From: Bacteroidota bacterium
GTDB taxonomy: Bacteria; Bacteroidota; Bacteroidia; Flavobacteriales; Flavobacteriaceae
DNA: 64,000 bases
Direction of reading: 5' to 3'
Assembly: GCA_023390775.1 (NCBI GenBank)
Contig: JAEWCF010000068.1
Coordinates: forward strand, 1 to 64,000
The notes beneath the pieces were generated by a model. That model was not told the DNA's origin, did no database searches, and saw only the letters and a list, made by a program, of their open reading frames with translations. Of this stretch, positions 7,645 to 16,235 are shown piece by piece. The first letter of the stretch is position 1; the number at the start of each line of letters is the position of its first letter. The position numbers and the translations under genes were made by a program.

Positions 7645-8743
7645 TTACTCCTCGCTTTTCTGCCCCATCATCATCAGGTAGGCCTTGAGGAACTCATCGA
7701 TCTCGCCGTTCATCACCGCGTCCACGTCGCTGGTTTCCTGTCCCGTCCTGACATCCTTGACGAGCTTGTAGGGATGCATGACGTAGTTCCTGATTTGCGA
7801 TCCCCATTCGATCTTCATCTTGTTGGCCTCGATCTCATCGCGAAGCGCCTGCTTTTTCTTGAGTTCGATCTCGTAAAGCTGCGATTTGAGGAGTTGCATC
7901 GCCTTGGTCTTGTTGTCCAGCTGCGAACGCGTCTCGGAATTCTCGATGATGATCCCGGTCGGGTGGTGGCGGAGCCTGACCGCGGTCTCGACCTTGTTCA
8001 CGTTCTGGCCGCCGGCGCCGCTTGAGCGCATGGTCTCCCATGAAATGTCGGCGGGGCTGATCTCGATCTCGATGGTATCGTCGGCAAGCGGATAAACGTA
8101 CACCGAAACAAACGAAGTGTGCCGTTTGGCGTTGCTGTCAAACGGGGAAATGCGGACCAGGCGGTGCACGCCGTTTTCACCCTTCAGGTACCCGAAGGAA
8201 TAATCGCCCTCGAATTCGAGCGTGACCGTCTTGATTCCGGCAACCTCACCGGCCTGGAAGTTGAGTTCGCGGATCTTGTAGCCCTGTTTTTCGCCCCACA
8301 TCATGTACATCCGCATGAGCATCTGGGCCCAATCGCAGCTTTCGGTACCGCCGGCACCGGCCGTGATCTGGAGTACGGCGCTCATGGAGTCGCCCTCGTC
8401 CGAAAGCATGTTCCGGAATTCCAGCATTTCCACCTGGGATACGGCCTGATCGTATTGCGCGTCGAGTTCATCGGCCGTGAGTGCGCCCTCTTTGTAAAAG
8501 TCGTAGGCAATCTGGAGCTCGTCCACAAGGTCCGAGGCACGGTTGAAGTCATCGACCCATTTCTTCTTGGTCCGGAGGTTCTTGACGATCACCTCGGCTT
8601 CGCGGGCATTGTTCCAGAAGTCAGGGGCAAAGGTCTTTTCTTCCTCGTTGGTAATTTCTACAAGCTTGGCATCAATGTCAAAGATACCTCCTCAGCGCTC
8701 CAAGGCGCTCTACAATACCTTTGATCTGTTCGGTACTTGTCAT
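7645..8743 (-). CDS. prfB: Peptide chain release factor 2, with programmed +1 frameshift
   Basis: RF2 recognises UGA/UAA stop codons and hydrolyses peptidyl-tRNA. The gene is in two frames. It starts at ATG 8743 ([21 protein letters not shown]), reaches an in-frame TGA at 8680-8678, and continues in the +1 frame ([13 protein letters not shown]...). The site reads AGGAGG-TAT-CTT-TGA-C, the same arrangement as E. coli prfB: an internal Shine-Dalgarno at 8692-8687, a CTT slippery codon, and TGA followed by C. The decoded product is about 365 residues, normal for RF2. The zero-frame stop lets low RF2 raise its own synthesis. Functional motifs are SPF (in [17 protein letters not shown] reading) and GGQ (in [14 protein letters not shown]; catalysis). 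A caller that ignores recoding would start the gene at 8592 and lose about 50 residues. The gene converges on pit. Confidence 0.93.
8678..8692 (-). promoter_or_regulatory. RF2 recoding site (internal Shine-Dalgarno plus CTT-TGA)
   Basis: On the minus strand, AGGAGG (8692-8687), three bases, CTT (8683-8681) and TGA (8680-8678) followed by C. The spacing equals the classical RF2 autoregulatory frameshift signal. Confidence 0.93.
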
Positions 8744-8750
8744 AAATAAT

Positions 8751-8776
8751 GTACTTTTGCGTTCCCACAAAAGTAC
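8751..8776. promoter_or_regulatory. Palindromic divergent promoter region, prfB / threonine aldolase
   Basis: GTACTTTTG (8751-8759) and CAAAAGTAC (8768-8776) form a perfect inverted repeat around an 8-base centre. Each arm is a TAnnTTTG -7 element (TACTTTTG), one facing threonine aldolase and one facing prfB. No good TTG at the -33 distance is visible on either side, so usage is inferred from the -7 elements and position only. Confidence 0.5.
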
Positions 8777-8792
8777 CTTTTCATTTTAGATT

Positions 8793-9815
8793 ATGGAAAT
8801 AAATCTGGTCAGCGATACCGTCACCAAACCCACGCCCGAAATGCTCCAGGCCATGTTCCGCGCCCAGGTTGGGGATGACGTTTACAAGCAGGACCCAACG
8901 GTCAACGAACTCGAGCGTCGCGTCGCACAGATGTTCGGGATGGAGGCGGCCCTGTTCTTTCCCTCGGGGACGATGGCCAACCAGACCGCGATAAAATTGC
9001 ACACCAATCCGGGCGAACAGCTCATCGCCGATAAATACGCGCATATCTTCAATTACGAAGGCGGAGGCGTCTCTTTCAACAGCGGCGTATCGTGTGCACT
9101 GTTGGCCGGGAAGCGCGGCATGATCGACGCGCGGCAGGTGGAAGAGGCGATCAATCCGCCCGACTTCTATCACAGCCCACTCACGACGCTGGTATGTGTG
9201 GAAAATACGACGAACAAAGGTGGTGGCGCCTGTTACGAACTCGAGGCGCTTTCGGCGATCAAATCGGTATGCCTCAGGCACGGCTTGAAATTCCATCTCG
9301 ACGGCGCGCGCCTCTGGAACGCGATGGTAGCCAAAAAGCAGTCTCCGGAATCGTTCGGAATTTTATTCGATACGATCTCGGTGTGTTTGTCCAAAGGGCT
9401 TGGGGCGCCTGTGGGTTCGCTGTTAGTATCCGATAAGGAAACGATCAATAAAGCGCTTAGGGTCAGAAAGATATTGGGCGGTGGAATGCGCCAGGCAGGT
9501 TACCTTGCCGCGGCGGGTCTGCATGCTTTGGACCACCACATGGCACGCCTTAGCGAAGATCATCGGCGCGCCCATGAACTGGGTGCTGCCCTTCAAAAAC
9601 TCCCTTGGGTGACTTCCGTCGAACCGGTGGAGACCAACATCGTGATTTTCTCGGTCGATGAAAAGATCGACGAGCAATCGGTCATCAACAAGCTGCGTGA
9701 AAAAGGCATTTCCATCTCCTCGATGGGACGTGGGAAACTGCGCATGGTCACGCACCTCGACTACCGTGAGGTCATGCATTCGTATGTCCTGGAAACACTT
9801 TCCCGCCTGAGGTAA
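8793..9815 (+). CDS. ltaE: Low-specificity L-threonine aldolase
   Basis: 340 residues; a PLP enzyme of the cytosol that splits L-threonine or L-allo-threonine to glycine and acetaldehyde. The PLP lysine is K201 in SVCLSKGLGAPVGS, and the HLDGARLWNA segment near 168-177 holds the Asp that contacts the PLP ring nitrogen. The N-terminus (VSDTVTKPTPEMLQAM) is typical of the beta-eliminating lyase/threonine aldolase fold, and length matches the family (about 335-345). It is divergent from prfB and its stop codon directly abuts the stop of ybaB on the other strand. A TACTTTTG element lies at 8752-8759. Confidence 0.93.
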   Translation: MEINLVSDTVTKPTPEMLQAMFRAQVGDDVYKQDPTVNELERRVAQMFGMEAALFFPSGTMANQTAIKLHTNPGEQLIADKYAHIFNYEGGGVSFNSGVSCALLAGKRGMIDARQVEEAINPPDFYHSPLTTLVCVENTTNKGGGACYELEALSAIKSVCLRHGLKFHLDGARLWNAMVAKKQSPESFGILFDTISVCLSKGLGAPVGSLLVSDKETINKALRVRKILGGGMRQAGYLAAAGLHALDHHMARLSEDHRRAHELGAALQKLPWVTSVEPVETNIVIFSVDEKIDEQSVINKLREKGISISSMGRGKLRMVTHLDYREVMHSYVLETLSRLR

Positions 9816-10139
9816 TTACTTGAACATGTCCAGCCCCGGGATGTTGGGCATTCCATCACGTGCCACGGCTCCCATTTCGGCTTCGTTCACAGATGTGGCC
9901 TTCGCGATTGCCTTGTTGAGCACCAGCACGAGGTAATCCTCAAGCTGTTCGCGATCCTGCAGGAGTTCATCGGAAACCGAAACGGCCTTCAGTTCGCGGT
10001 TGGCGGTCATCTCGACGCGCAGCAGCCCGTCGGGACTTTGCTCCGAAACCAGCACGCCATCCAGCCGCTTCTTTGTCTCTTCCATTTTTTGCTGGGTCTC
10101 CTTGAGTTTTCCCATCATTCCCATCAGGTCGCCGAACAT
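9816..10139 (-). CDS. YbaB/EbfC family nucleoid-associated protein
   Basis: 107 residues from the ATG at 10139 ([21 protein letters not shown]...). This family forms small dimers that bind DNA. The long N-terminal helix with a Met-rich start, the central [17 protein letters not shown] strand region and the C-terminal helix are all typical. The upstream ATG at 10181 would add an atypical 14 residues and is not preferred. It is often found next to dnaX/recR in other phyla, but not here. It ends back-to-back with threonine aldolase with no gap. Confidence 0.88.
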   Translation of the reverse strand: MFGDLMGMMGKLKETQQKMEETKKRLDGVLVSEQSPDGLLRVEMTANRELKAVSVSDELLQDREQLEDYLVLVLNKAIAKATSVNEAEMGAVARDGMPNIPGLDMFK

Positions 10140-10205
10140 CGCCGATTGTTTAAAGTTATTGGGCAAATTTATTAAATTCACGAAGCCTAATCAATCCGGT
10201 GCGGC

Positions 10206-10213
10206 TATTTTTG
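10206..10213 (+). promoter_or_regulatory. -7 element (TATTTTTG) before oligopeptidase B
   Basis: TATTTTTG matches TAnnTTTG and ends four bases before the ATG at 10218, implying a leaderless or nearly leaderless mRNA. No convincing -33 TTG is visible. Confidence 0.4.
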
Positions 10214-10217
10214 TGCA

Positions 10218-12284
10218 ATGAAATCAATCAACGACATCCATCCCCCGATAGCCGAGCGCCGGGAGAAAAAGCTCAGGAAGCATGGCCAGGTCCGCGTCGA
10301 TGACTATTATTGGCTCAACGACCGCGAGAATCCCGAAGTCATCCGCTACCTTGAAAACGAAAATCAATACTACAAGGCCATGACCGCGCATACCGTTGGC
10401 CTGCAGGAGGATCTGTACCTCGAAATGAAGTCGAGGATTAAGGAAGACGACACCTCGGTGCCGTATTTTTACAACGGTTATTGGTACTTTACCCGATACG
10501 AAACGGGAAAGGACTACGCGATCTACTCGCGCCGAAAAGGTTCGCAATCCGCGCCCGAGGAAGTCCTGTTCGATTGCAATGTGATGGCCGCCGGGCATGC
10601 GTATTTCAATTTGGGAGGTTTCAGCATTTCGCCCGACAACCGCCTGGCCGCATTCGCCACCGATGTCGTGGGGAGAAGAATCTATACGATGCAGGTCAAG
10701 GACCTGGAAACCGGTGAACTGCTGCCGGACCTCATTTCAAACACCACCGGAAGCCCCGTGTGGGCCAATGACAACCGAACCCTTTTTTATACCACCCAGG
10801 ACGAAATTACCCTTCGGGCCGACAGGGTGTGGAGGCATTGCATCGGCGAGATCGAACTGCCCGACACGCAGGTCTATCACGAAACCGACGACACGTTTCA
10901 CCTGGACATTTTCAAGACTAAATCGCGCGAATTCCTCGTGATTGAGTCCGATTCCACGATGACCACCGAATGCCGGATCCTCGAGGCCGGCCGTCCCTTG
11001 GAAGATTTCCGCGTGTTCCAGAAGCGCCGCCGCGGTCTCGAATATTCGATTTCGCATTTTGACGGGCACTTCTACATCCGGACAAACAAGGACGGGGCGA
11101 CCAATTTCAAACTGATGAAGGCTCCCCAGTCGGCCACCGGGACGAGGAACTGGGTAGATGTGCTGCCGCATCGCGCCGAGGTACTTTTGGAAGACATCGA
11201 GATTTTCCGGGATTTCCTGGTGGTCGAGGAACGTTCGGGCGGCCTGAACCGGATCCGGATCATGAGTTGGGACGGTAAACATGATTATTACCTGCCCTTC
11301 AATTCCGAGACTTACCTTGCCACGGGCGGGACCAATGTGGATTTCGACACCGAAATTTTCCGGTACAGTTACCAGTCGCTGGCAACGCCGCCATCGGTCA
11401 TCGATTTCAACATGCGCACCGGCGAGCAGGTCATATTGAAGGAACAGGAGGTCCTGGGCGGAAAATTCAACAAGGAAAATTACCACGAAGAACGGGTGTG
11501 GGCTTTCGCCGATGCCGGCACCGCGGTCCCGATTTCGCTCGTGCACAGGAAGGGACTATTGAAATCAGGTGAAAATCCGGTTCTCCTGTACGCCTACGGA
11601 TCCTACGGTGTCACGATGGAATGCCATTTTTCTTCCACGCGCCTTTCCTTGCTGGACCGGGGATTCGTCTACGCCATCGCGCATGTGCGGGGAGGGGAAG
11701 ACCTTGGCCGCCAGTGGTACGAGGACGGGAAATTGTTAAAAAAGAAGAACACGTTCACCGACTTTATCGCGTGCGCCAGATTCCTCATTTCGGAAAATTA
11801 CACCTCGCCGGAGCATCTTTATGCCGAAGGGGGTTCGGCCGGCGGTTTGCTCATGGGCGCAGTGGCCAACATGGCCCCGCAACTTTTCAACGGGATCATC
11901 GCACAGGTGCCCTTCGTGGACGTGGTGACCACCATGCTCGATGACAGCATCCCACTTACTACCGGCGAATACGACGAATGGGGCAATCCCAACCGCAGGG
12001 AATATTACGATTACATGCTGTCTTATTCACCTTATGACAATGTTACCAGGCAACAATATCCTCATCTCTACGTTTCTACAGGGTTGCACGACTCGCAGGT
12101 CCAGTATTGGGAACCCGCGAAATGGGTAGCCAAACTGAGGCAGTTTTCCCAGGGTGAGCGGTTGCTGTTCCTGGATACCAATATGGACGCCGGGCATGGC
12201 GGCGCATCGGGAAGATTTGAGGCTTTGCGGGAGCTCGCGAAGGAATTTTCTTTTTTGTTAGATTTGGAAGGAATTAAAAAGTAA
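10218..12284 (+). CDS. ptrB: S9A prolyl oligopeptidase family protein, oligopeptidase B type
   Basis: 688 residues; a serine peptidase that cuts short peptides, usually after Arg/Lys, in the cytoplasm (no signal peptide seen). The first about 75 residues match the oligopeptidase B start ([20 protein letters not shown]). A seven-bladed propeller follows, and the alpha/beta hydrolase domain occupies the C-terminal third. The nucleophile is S540 in EGGSAGG; the acid is in [14 protein letters not shown], and the histidine is in [10 protein letters not shown] near the C-terminus. The [20 protein letters not shown] segment is characteristic of S9A. Length fits oligopeptidase B (about 680-710) better than prolyl endopeptidase with signal peptide. 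Confidence 0.92.
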   Translation: MKSINDIHPPIAERREKKLRKHGQVRVDDYYWLNDRENPEVIRYLENENQYYKAMTAHTVGLQEDLYLEMKSRIKEDDTSVPYFYNGYWYFTRYETGKDYAIYSRRKGSQSAPEEVLFDCNVMAAGHAYFNLGGFSISPDNRLAAFATDVVGRRIYTMQVKDLETGELLPDLISNTTGSPVWANDNRTLFYTTQDEITLRADRVWRHCIGEIELPDTQVYHETDDTFHLDIFKTKSREFLVIESDSTMTTECRILEAGRPLEDFRVFQKRRRGLEYSISHFDGHFYIRTNKDGATNFKLMKAPQSATGTRNWVDVLPHRAEVLLEDIEIFRDFLVVEERSGGLNRIRIMSWDGKHDYYLPFNSETYLATGGTNVDFDTEIFRYSYQSLATPPSVIDFNMRTGEQVILKEQEVLGGKFNKENYHEERVWAFADAGTAVPISLVHRKGLLKSGENPVLLYAYGSYGVTMECHFSSTRLSLLDRGFVYAIAHVRGGEDLGRQWYEDGKLLKKKNTFTDFIACARFLISENYTSPEHLYAEGGSAGGLLMGAVANMAPQLFNGIIAQVPFVDVVTTMLDDSIPLTTGEYDEWGNPNRREYYDYMLSYSPYDNVTRQQYPHLYVSTGLHDSQVQYWEPAKWVAKLRQFSQGERLLFLDTNMDAGHGGASGRFEALRELAKEFSFLLDLEGIKK

Positions 12285-12360
12285 TTGGAATATTTTTTTT
12301 AGATTTGCAGGGATTAAAGGTGAGTCATGCCCTGACGCGGCCTTGATTAATTATTTTTTT

Positions 12361-13401
12361 ATGAAAGAAGAAATAAAAGCTTACAATAATGTGCTTGAAT
12401 TAATAGGTAATACACCGCTTATTAAGCTCAACAATGTTACAGAAAGCTTGCCCGGAAACTTCTTCGCAAAGGTGGAAGCCTTTAATCCGGGTCACTCTAC
12501 CAAAGACAGGATCGCGTTATATATCATAGAAGAGGCAGAGAAACAGGGCATTCTTACCCCTGGCGACACCATTATAGAGACCACATCCGGAAATACGGGT
12601 TTCAGCCTGGCCATGGTCAGTATCATCAAGGGGTACCAGTGTATCCTTGCGGTGAGTTCAAAGTCCTCCAAAGACAAAATCGACATGCTTCGCAGCATGG
12701 GCGCCAAAGTCTATGTTTGCCCGGCGCATGTTTCGGCCGACGACGAGCGCTCCTATTATAACGTAGCCAAAAGGTTGCATGAGGAAACCAAGGGATCGGT
12801 CTACATCAACCAGTATTTCAACCAGCTCAATATCGACGCGCATTACCAGACCACCGGCCCCGAAATCTGGGAGCAGACCGGCGGCCGCATCACGCATTTG
12901 GTAGCCTGCAGCGGTACGGGCGGAACGATCTCGGGCGCGGCCAAATACCTAAAAGAAAAGAATCCCGCCATCCGCGTACTGGGGGTCGACGCGTTTGGTT
13001 CGGTGCTGAAGAAATACCACGAAACGAAAGAGTTCGACAATACCGAAATCTATCCGTACCGCATTGAAGGATTGGGGAAAAACCTGATCCCTTCGGCCAC
13101 CGATTTCGACCTGATCGACAAGTTCATCAAGGTTACTGACGAGGAAAGCGCGCACACGACCCGGGAACTCGCAAAACGCGAAGGGTTGTTTGTAGGGTAT
13201 ACTTCAGGTGCGGTCATGCAGGCCGTGAAGCAGTATGCCGACGAGGGCGAATTTGGTCCCGACAGCAACGTAGTGGCCATTTTCCCCGATCACGGTTCGC
13301 GTTACATGAGCAAAGTGTTCAGCGATGACTGGATGAACGAGCAGGGATTCTTCGACAGCAAAAACCTCGAGGAAGCGCAACGCATCGAGTTCATTAAATA
13401 A
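12361..13401 (+). CDS. PLP-dependent cysteine synthase / cystathionine beta-synthase-like enzyme
   Basis: 346 residues; a fold-type II PLP enzyme that makes cysteine from O-acetylserine, or cystathionine from serine and homocysteine. The Schiff-base lysine is K48 in NPGHSTKDR, the substrate loop is TSGNTGF, and the phosphate-binding loop is SGTGGTISG. The C-terminal end ([18 protein letters not shown]) resembles the catalytic core of cystathionine beta-synthase more than E. coli CysK, and no CBS regulatory domain is present. The ATG at 12361 is used; an upstream in-frame codon gives only six extra residues. A TAnnTTTG element (TAGATTTG, 12300-12307) lies upstream, and a terminator follows at 13421. 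Confidence 0.88.
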   Translation: MKEEIKAYNNVLELIGNTPLIKLNNVTESLPGNFFAKVEAFNPGHSTKDRIALYIIEEAEKQGILTPGDTIIETTSGNTGFSLAMVSIIKGYQCILAVSSKSSKDKIDMLRSMGAKVYVCPAHVSADDERSYYNVAKRLHEETKGSVYINQYFNQLNIDAHYQTTGPEIWEQTGGRITHLVACSGTGGTISGAAKYLKEKNPAIRVLGVDAFGSVLKKYHETKEFDNTEIYPYRIEGLGKNLIPSATDFDLIDKFIKVTDEESAHTTRELAKREGLFVGYTSGAVMQAVKQYADEGEFGPDSNVVAIFPDHGSRYMSKVFSDDWMNEQGFFDSKNLEEAQRIEFIK

Positions 13402-13420
13402 GATCATTTTAAAACGATAC

Positions 13421-13447
13421 AAAAGCTGCCTAAGGGTGGCTTTTTTG
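13421..13447 (+). terminator. Intrinsic terminator after the cysteine synthase gene
   Basis: GCTGCC / GGTGGC stem (two G-T wobbles) with loop TAAG, then six T. Confidence 0.7.
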
Positions 13448-13452
13448 TTTGC

Positions 13453-13498
13453 GGTTAACGGTTAACAATAATTAGCTGCAAGCCGTAAACCGTAAACT
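13453..13498. repeat. Two short heptamer duplications (GGTTAAC x2, CCGTAAA x2)
   Basis: GGTTAAC is repeated at 13453-13466 and CCGTAAA at 13483-13496, both with 7-bp period, between the terminator and the stop of the convergent hydrolase gene. They are part of the period-7 intergenic pattern. Confidence 0.55.
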
Positions 13499-14501
13499 AA
13501 ATCCCCCACATCCGCTTCCAAAGCCTTTTCAATAATTTTCCGGGCTCCTTTCTTGCCGGGCTCTCGGCTACATGGGCCGACAAAACACCCTTGTCTTCGC
13601 GCAACTCGTAACGGAAAACGAATTCGGGCTCTGCTGATTCCTCGCTGATCAGTCCGAAGCGCATGTCATTGAAATACAATTTGCCCCCGCTCTTGCTTAT
13701 CGAGTACCAGCCGTCGGACATGCGGATCAGTTGCCTTGCCAACGGCGAATTGATCTGCGGGCCCAAGAGCGCACGGTCCTGCGGAAAAAACCTGAATGTT
13801 ATCGGACTTCTGTCAAAAACCGAATATTCGCCAAGCAGATAGCCCTTTTCAACCTCGACATTCGCATTCCACAAAATGGCGTTCAGGGGCGCGGGCCGCA
13901 CGCTCAGTTGCGTGTAGGGGACATCCTGCATATCCAACGCCTCCCTGAAGCGCTGGCGCGCATAGGTTTGCAGGATCAGCGTGAGAAGCAGATAGGAACT
14001 GCTGAGTACCAGCCCGAGGCGGTTCCATCGTCCCCTGCGCGGATCGGCGCGACGGAGCCGCATCGCCATTATCAAACAGAACAGGAAGGGCAGGGTGTAC
14101 AACGGGTCCACGACAAATATCGATTGAAGCGAGATACGTTTTTCCAGAGGCCAGAAAAGCTGCGTTCCCCAATTTGTAAACGCGTCGAGCAGTGCGTGGG
14201 TGAACAAACACCAAAAGGCCATCCGGATGCCCTCGCGAAGGGTCAGCGCATTTCGCCGCTCGAGCCGTCGAAAGGCCAGGCCCAACAGGGGTGAGGCCAA
14301 AAGGAAAAAGACGATGGAATGGCTAAACCCGCGATGGATATCATTGGAAGTGACGATGTCGTAAAAACTGCCGACCACGACATCGAGGTCCGGGATCGTG
14401 CCCAAGATCCCGCCGTAGAGGATCGCACGGTTCCCGATCTTCTTGCCGGCGATGCATTCGGCGACGGCGGCCCCCAAAACGATTTGTGTCAGGCTGTCCA
14501 T
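13497..14501 (-). CDS. Membrane-bound metal-dependent hydrolase, YbcI/DUF457 family
   Basis: 334 residues. The N-terminus (MDSLTQIVLGAAVAECIAGKK, then GTIPDLD and HRGFSHS) is the DUF457 signature with the conserved Asp/His residues thought to bind metal. About four to five transmembrane helices follow, and the C-terminal 150 residues are soluble. The substrate is unknown. It is the last gene of the signalling operon: its ATG overlaps the CheB stop by one base (TGATG), so it is translated together with CheB. Confidence 0.82.
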   Translation of the reverse strand: MDSLTQIVLGAAVAECIAGKKIGNRAILYGGILGTIPDLDVVVGSFYDIVTSNDIHRGFSHSIVFFLLASPLLGLAFRRLERRNALTLREGIRMAFWCLFTHALLDAFTNWGTQLFWPLEKRISLQSIFVVDPLYTLPFLFCLIMAMRLRRADPRRGRWNRLGLVLSSSYLLLTLILQTYARQRFREALDMQDVPYTQLSVRPAPLNAILWNANVEVEKGYLLGEYSVFDRSPITFRFFPQDRALLGPQINSPLARQLIRMSDGWYSISKSGGKLYFNDMRFGLISEESAEPEFVFRYELREDKGVLSAHVAESPARKEPGKLLKRLWKRMWGI

Positions 14502-15076
14502 CAGATCATTCCTTTTTGGATAATTTTTATCAGTTCGTAAGGCGTCGCGATCGCATCCGGTGAGATCAGTTCAATCGCACTTTTCGGCATAGTAGGCATC
14601 GGGGCGGTTGCAGGGGCCTGCACAACGGCCAGGCCGCCGGCATCCAGGACAGCCTTAAGCCCCGCCGATCCGTCGGAATTGGCACCCGACAACAGGACCG
14701 CGGTCACTTTTGCGCCCCAGGCATCGGCGGCGGATTCAAAGCTGACATCGATACTTGGCCGGCTGAAATTTACCTTGGCGGACGTGTCTACCGAGAGGGT
14801 TCCGTCGCGCTCAAAAAGCAGGTGATAGTCGCTTGGGGCGATGAAAAGGCAACCGTCGCACAATTCGGTCTTGTCCTCGACCGGAATGACCGGAAAGGGG
14901 CATTTGGCCGCGAAAAGGCTTTCGAGCATTTGGTCGTCGGTGGCCCGCCGGTGCAGTACCAGTACGATCGGGTGCGGAAATCCCGGCCCCAAAGAGGACA
15001 ATACCTGAAGCAATATTTCAAGGCTGCCCGCCGAACCTCCGATTACGACAACCCGTTTCACGACAGCTTTTTCCAT
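14501..15076 (-). CDS. cheB: CheB-type protein-glutamate methylesterase, catalytic domain only
   Basis: 191 residues corresponding to the CheB catalytic domain, which demethylates glutamate methyl esters (classically on chemoreceptors). The triad is visible: Ser in GGSAGS near residue 15-18, His in LVLHRR near 41, and Asp in SGANSDGSAG near 133. The usual N-terminal receiver domain and linker are missing, so activity is not phospho-controlled in cis; the separate receiver encoded at 15867-16235 could substitute. It overlaps the cheR end by 19 bases. No methyl-accepting chemoreceptor, CheW or CheA gene is nearby, so the target is unknown. Confidence 0.88.
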   Translation of the reverse strand: MEKAVVKRVVVIGGSAGSLEILLQVLSSLGPGFPHPIVLVLHRRATDDQMLESLFAAKCPFPVIPVEDKTELCDGCLFIAPSDYHLLFERDGTLSVDTSAKVNFSRPSIDVSFESAADAWGAKVTAVLLSGANSDGSAGLKAVLDAGGLAVVQAPATAPMPTMPKSAIELISPDAIATPYELIKIIQKGMI

Positions 15077-15867
15077 ATTTTTTCTCCGGGAATCTGTTCA
15101 TAATTTTTGCCGCGCCCCGAATATTTGAGGGTTTCCTTGGACCCGAGGGCCAAATAGCCCAATCGCGACAGGCTTTCGTCGAACAACCCGATCGCGCGGT
15201 CTTGCAGCGCAGGGTCAAAATAGATCATGACATTGCGACAGAGGATCAGGTCAAATTCGTTGAACGATCGGTCCGAAACCAGATTGTGCTGTGAAAACAC
15301 CATCTTTTCCGAAAACCGCTCGCTGAATTTCGCGTAGCCGTAGTTGGCAATGTAATAATCGGAAAAATCGTGTGTGCCGCCCGAGGAGACGTAATTTTCC
15401 GAATACTGTTTCATCATCCGAAGCGGAAAGACGCCCTTTCTTGCGGATTGCAATACATCGGCACTGATATCGGTCGCGTAGATCAGGCTTTTTTGCAACA
15501 AATTCATTTCGTCGAGCATGATCGCCATCGAATAGACCTCCTCGCCGGTGGAGCACCCTGCGTGCCAGATCCTGATGAAGGGCTTTGTCGCCAACTGGGG
15601 GAGCACCTGGAGCCGAAGCGCCCTGTAAAAATGTGGATCGCGGAACATTTCGGTGACATTGACCGTTATTTCCTCGATCAGCCTTTTGAAATACTCCGCG
15701 TCGGTGCGCACCCGTGAAAGGAAATGCGTGAAATCCCCGAACTTGTCCAGCTGAAAGACCCTGTCGATCCTGCGCTTGAAGGAGGCGCGGGAATAATCGC
15801 TGAAATCGTAACCGTGGTAATCGGCGATTTCCTGGATGAGCAAGTCTAATTGGGCATCGGTAACCAT
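15058..15867 (-). CDS. cheR: CheR-type protein-glutamate O-methyltransferase
   Basis: 269 residues; uses S-adenosylmethionine to methylate glutamate side chains. The N-terminal helical domain (residues 1-80) is followed by the methyltransferase domain with the SAM loop WHAGCSTGEEVYSMA (near 108-122), ATDIS (acidic loop end) and DLILCRNVMIYFDP. The length matches free-standing CheR (about 270-285), and there is no C-terminal TPR extension. Its stop overlaps cheB and its start overlaps the last base of the receiver gene, so expression is tightly coupled to the hybrid kinase upstream. The target is unknown; the hybrid kinase itself is a candidate (inference). Confidence 0.9.
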   Translation of the reverse strand: MVTDAQLDLLIQEIADYHGYDFSDYSRASFKRRIDRVFQLDKFGDFTHFLSRVRTDAEYFKRLIEEITVNVTEMFRDPHFYRALRLQVLPQLATKPFIRIWHAGCSTGEEVYSMAIMLDEMNLLQKSLIYATDISADVLQSARKGVFPLRMMKQYSENYVSSGGTHDFSDYYIANYGYAKFSERFSEKMVFSQHNLVSDRSFNEFDLILCRNVMIYFDPALQDRAIGLFDESLSRLGYLALGSKETLKYSGRGKNYEQIPGEKIWKKLS

Positions 15868-16235
15868 CAGATCGAATCAAGGATGTGGAAGAGCCTGTCC
15901 ACATCGACGGGCTTTGAAACATATTCGTCCGCGCCGGCGTCGAGGCATTTTTGCCGATCGCCCTTCATGGCCTGCGCCGTTACCGATATGATGGCCAAAT
16001 CGCGGCCGCCGGGCAGGTTGCGGATCAACGGGATGGCCTCGTAACCGTCGATCTCGGGCATCATCATGTCCAAAAGGATTACTTGGAAAGATTCGCCGGA
16101 CTGCAGCTTCAACAGGGCTTCGGATGCCGAACCGCAAGACGCGCACGGATATCCGCCGGCTTTGAGCGTCGCCTTGAGCGCGAAGATGTTGCGCGGATCG
16201 TCGTCAACGATAAGGATGCGTTTTTTTTCCATCAT
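15867..16235 (-). CDS. Stand-alone response regulator receiver
   Basis: 122 residues, a single receiver domain with the acidic pair in ILIVDDDPRN, phospho-acceptor D56 in ILLDMMMPE, Thr/Ser in SVTAQAMKGDR and Lys in VSKPVD. There is no output domain. It closely resembles the third receiver of the hybrid kinase encoded just upstream (shared DMMMP, TA-x-AM-x-GDR, KPVDVD), pointing to duplication. I use the ATG at 16235, which overlaps the kinase stop as ATGA; an adjacent ATG at 16232 is equally possible. Extending to the ATG at 16328 would run inside the kinase gene and adds no recognisable sequence. Confidence 0.88.
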   Translation of the reverse strand: MMEKKRILIVDDDPRNIFALKATLKAGGYPCASCGSASEALLKLQSGESFQVILLDMMMPEIDGYEAIPLIRNLPGGRDLAIISVTAQAMKGDRQKCLDAGADEYVSKPVDVDRLFHILDSI

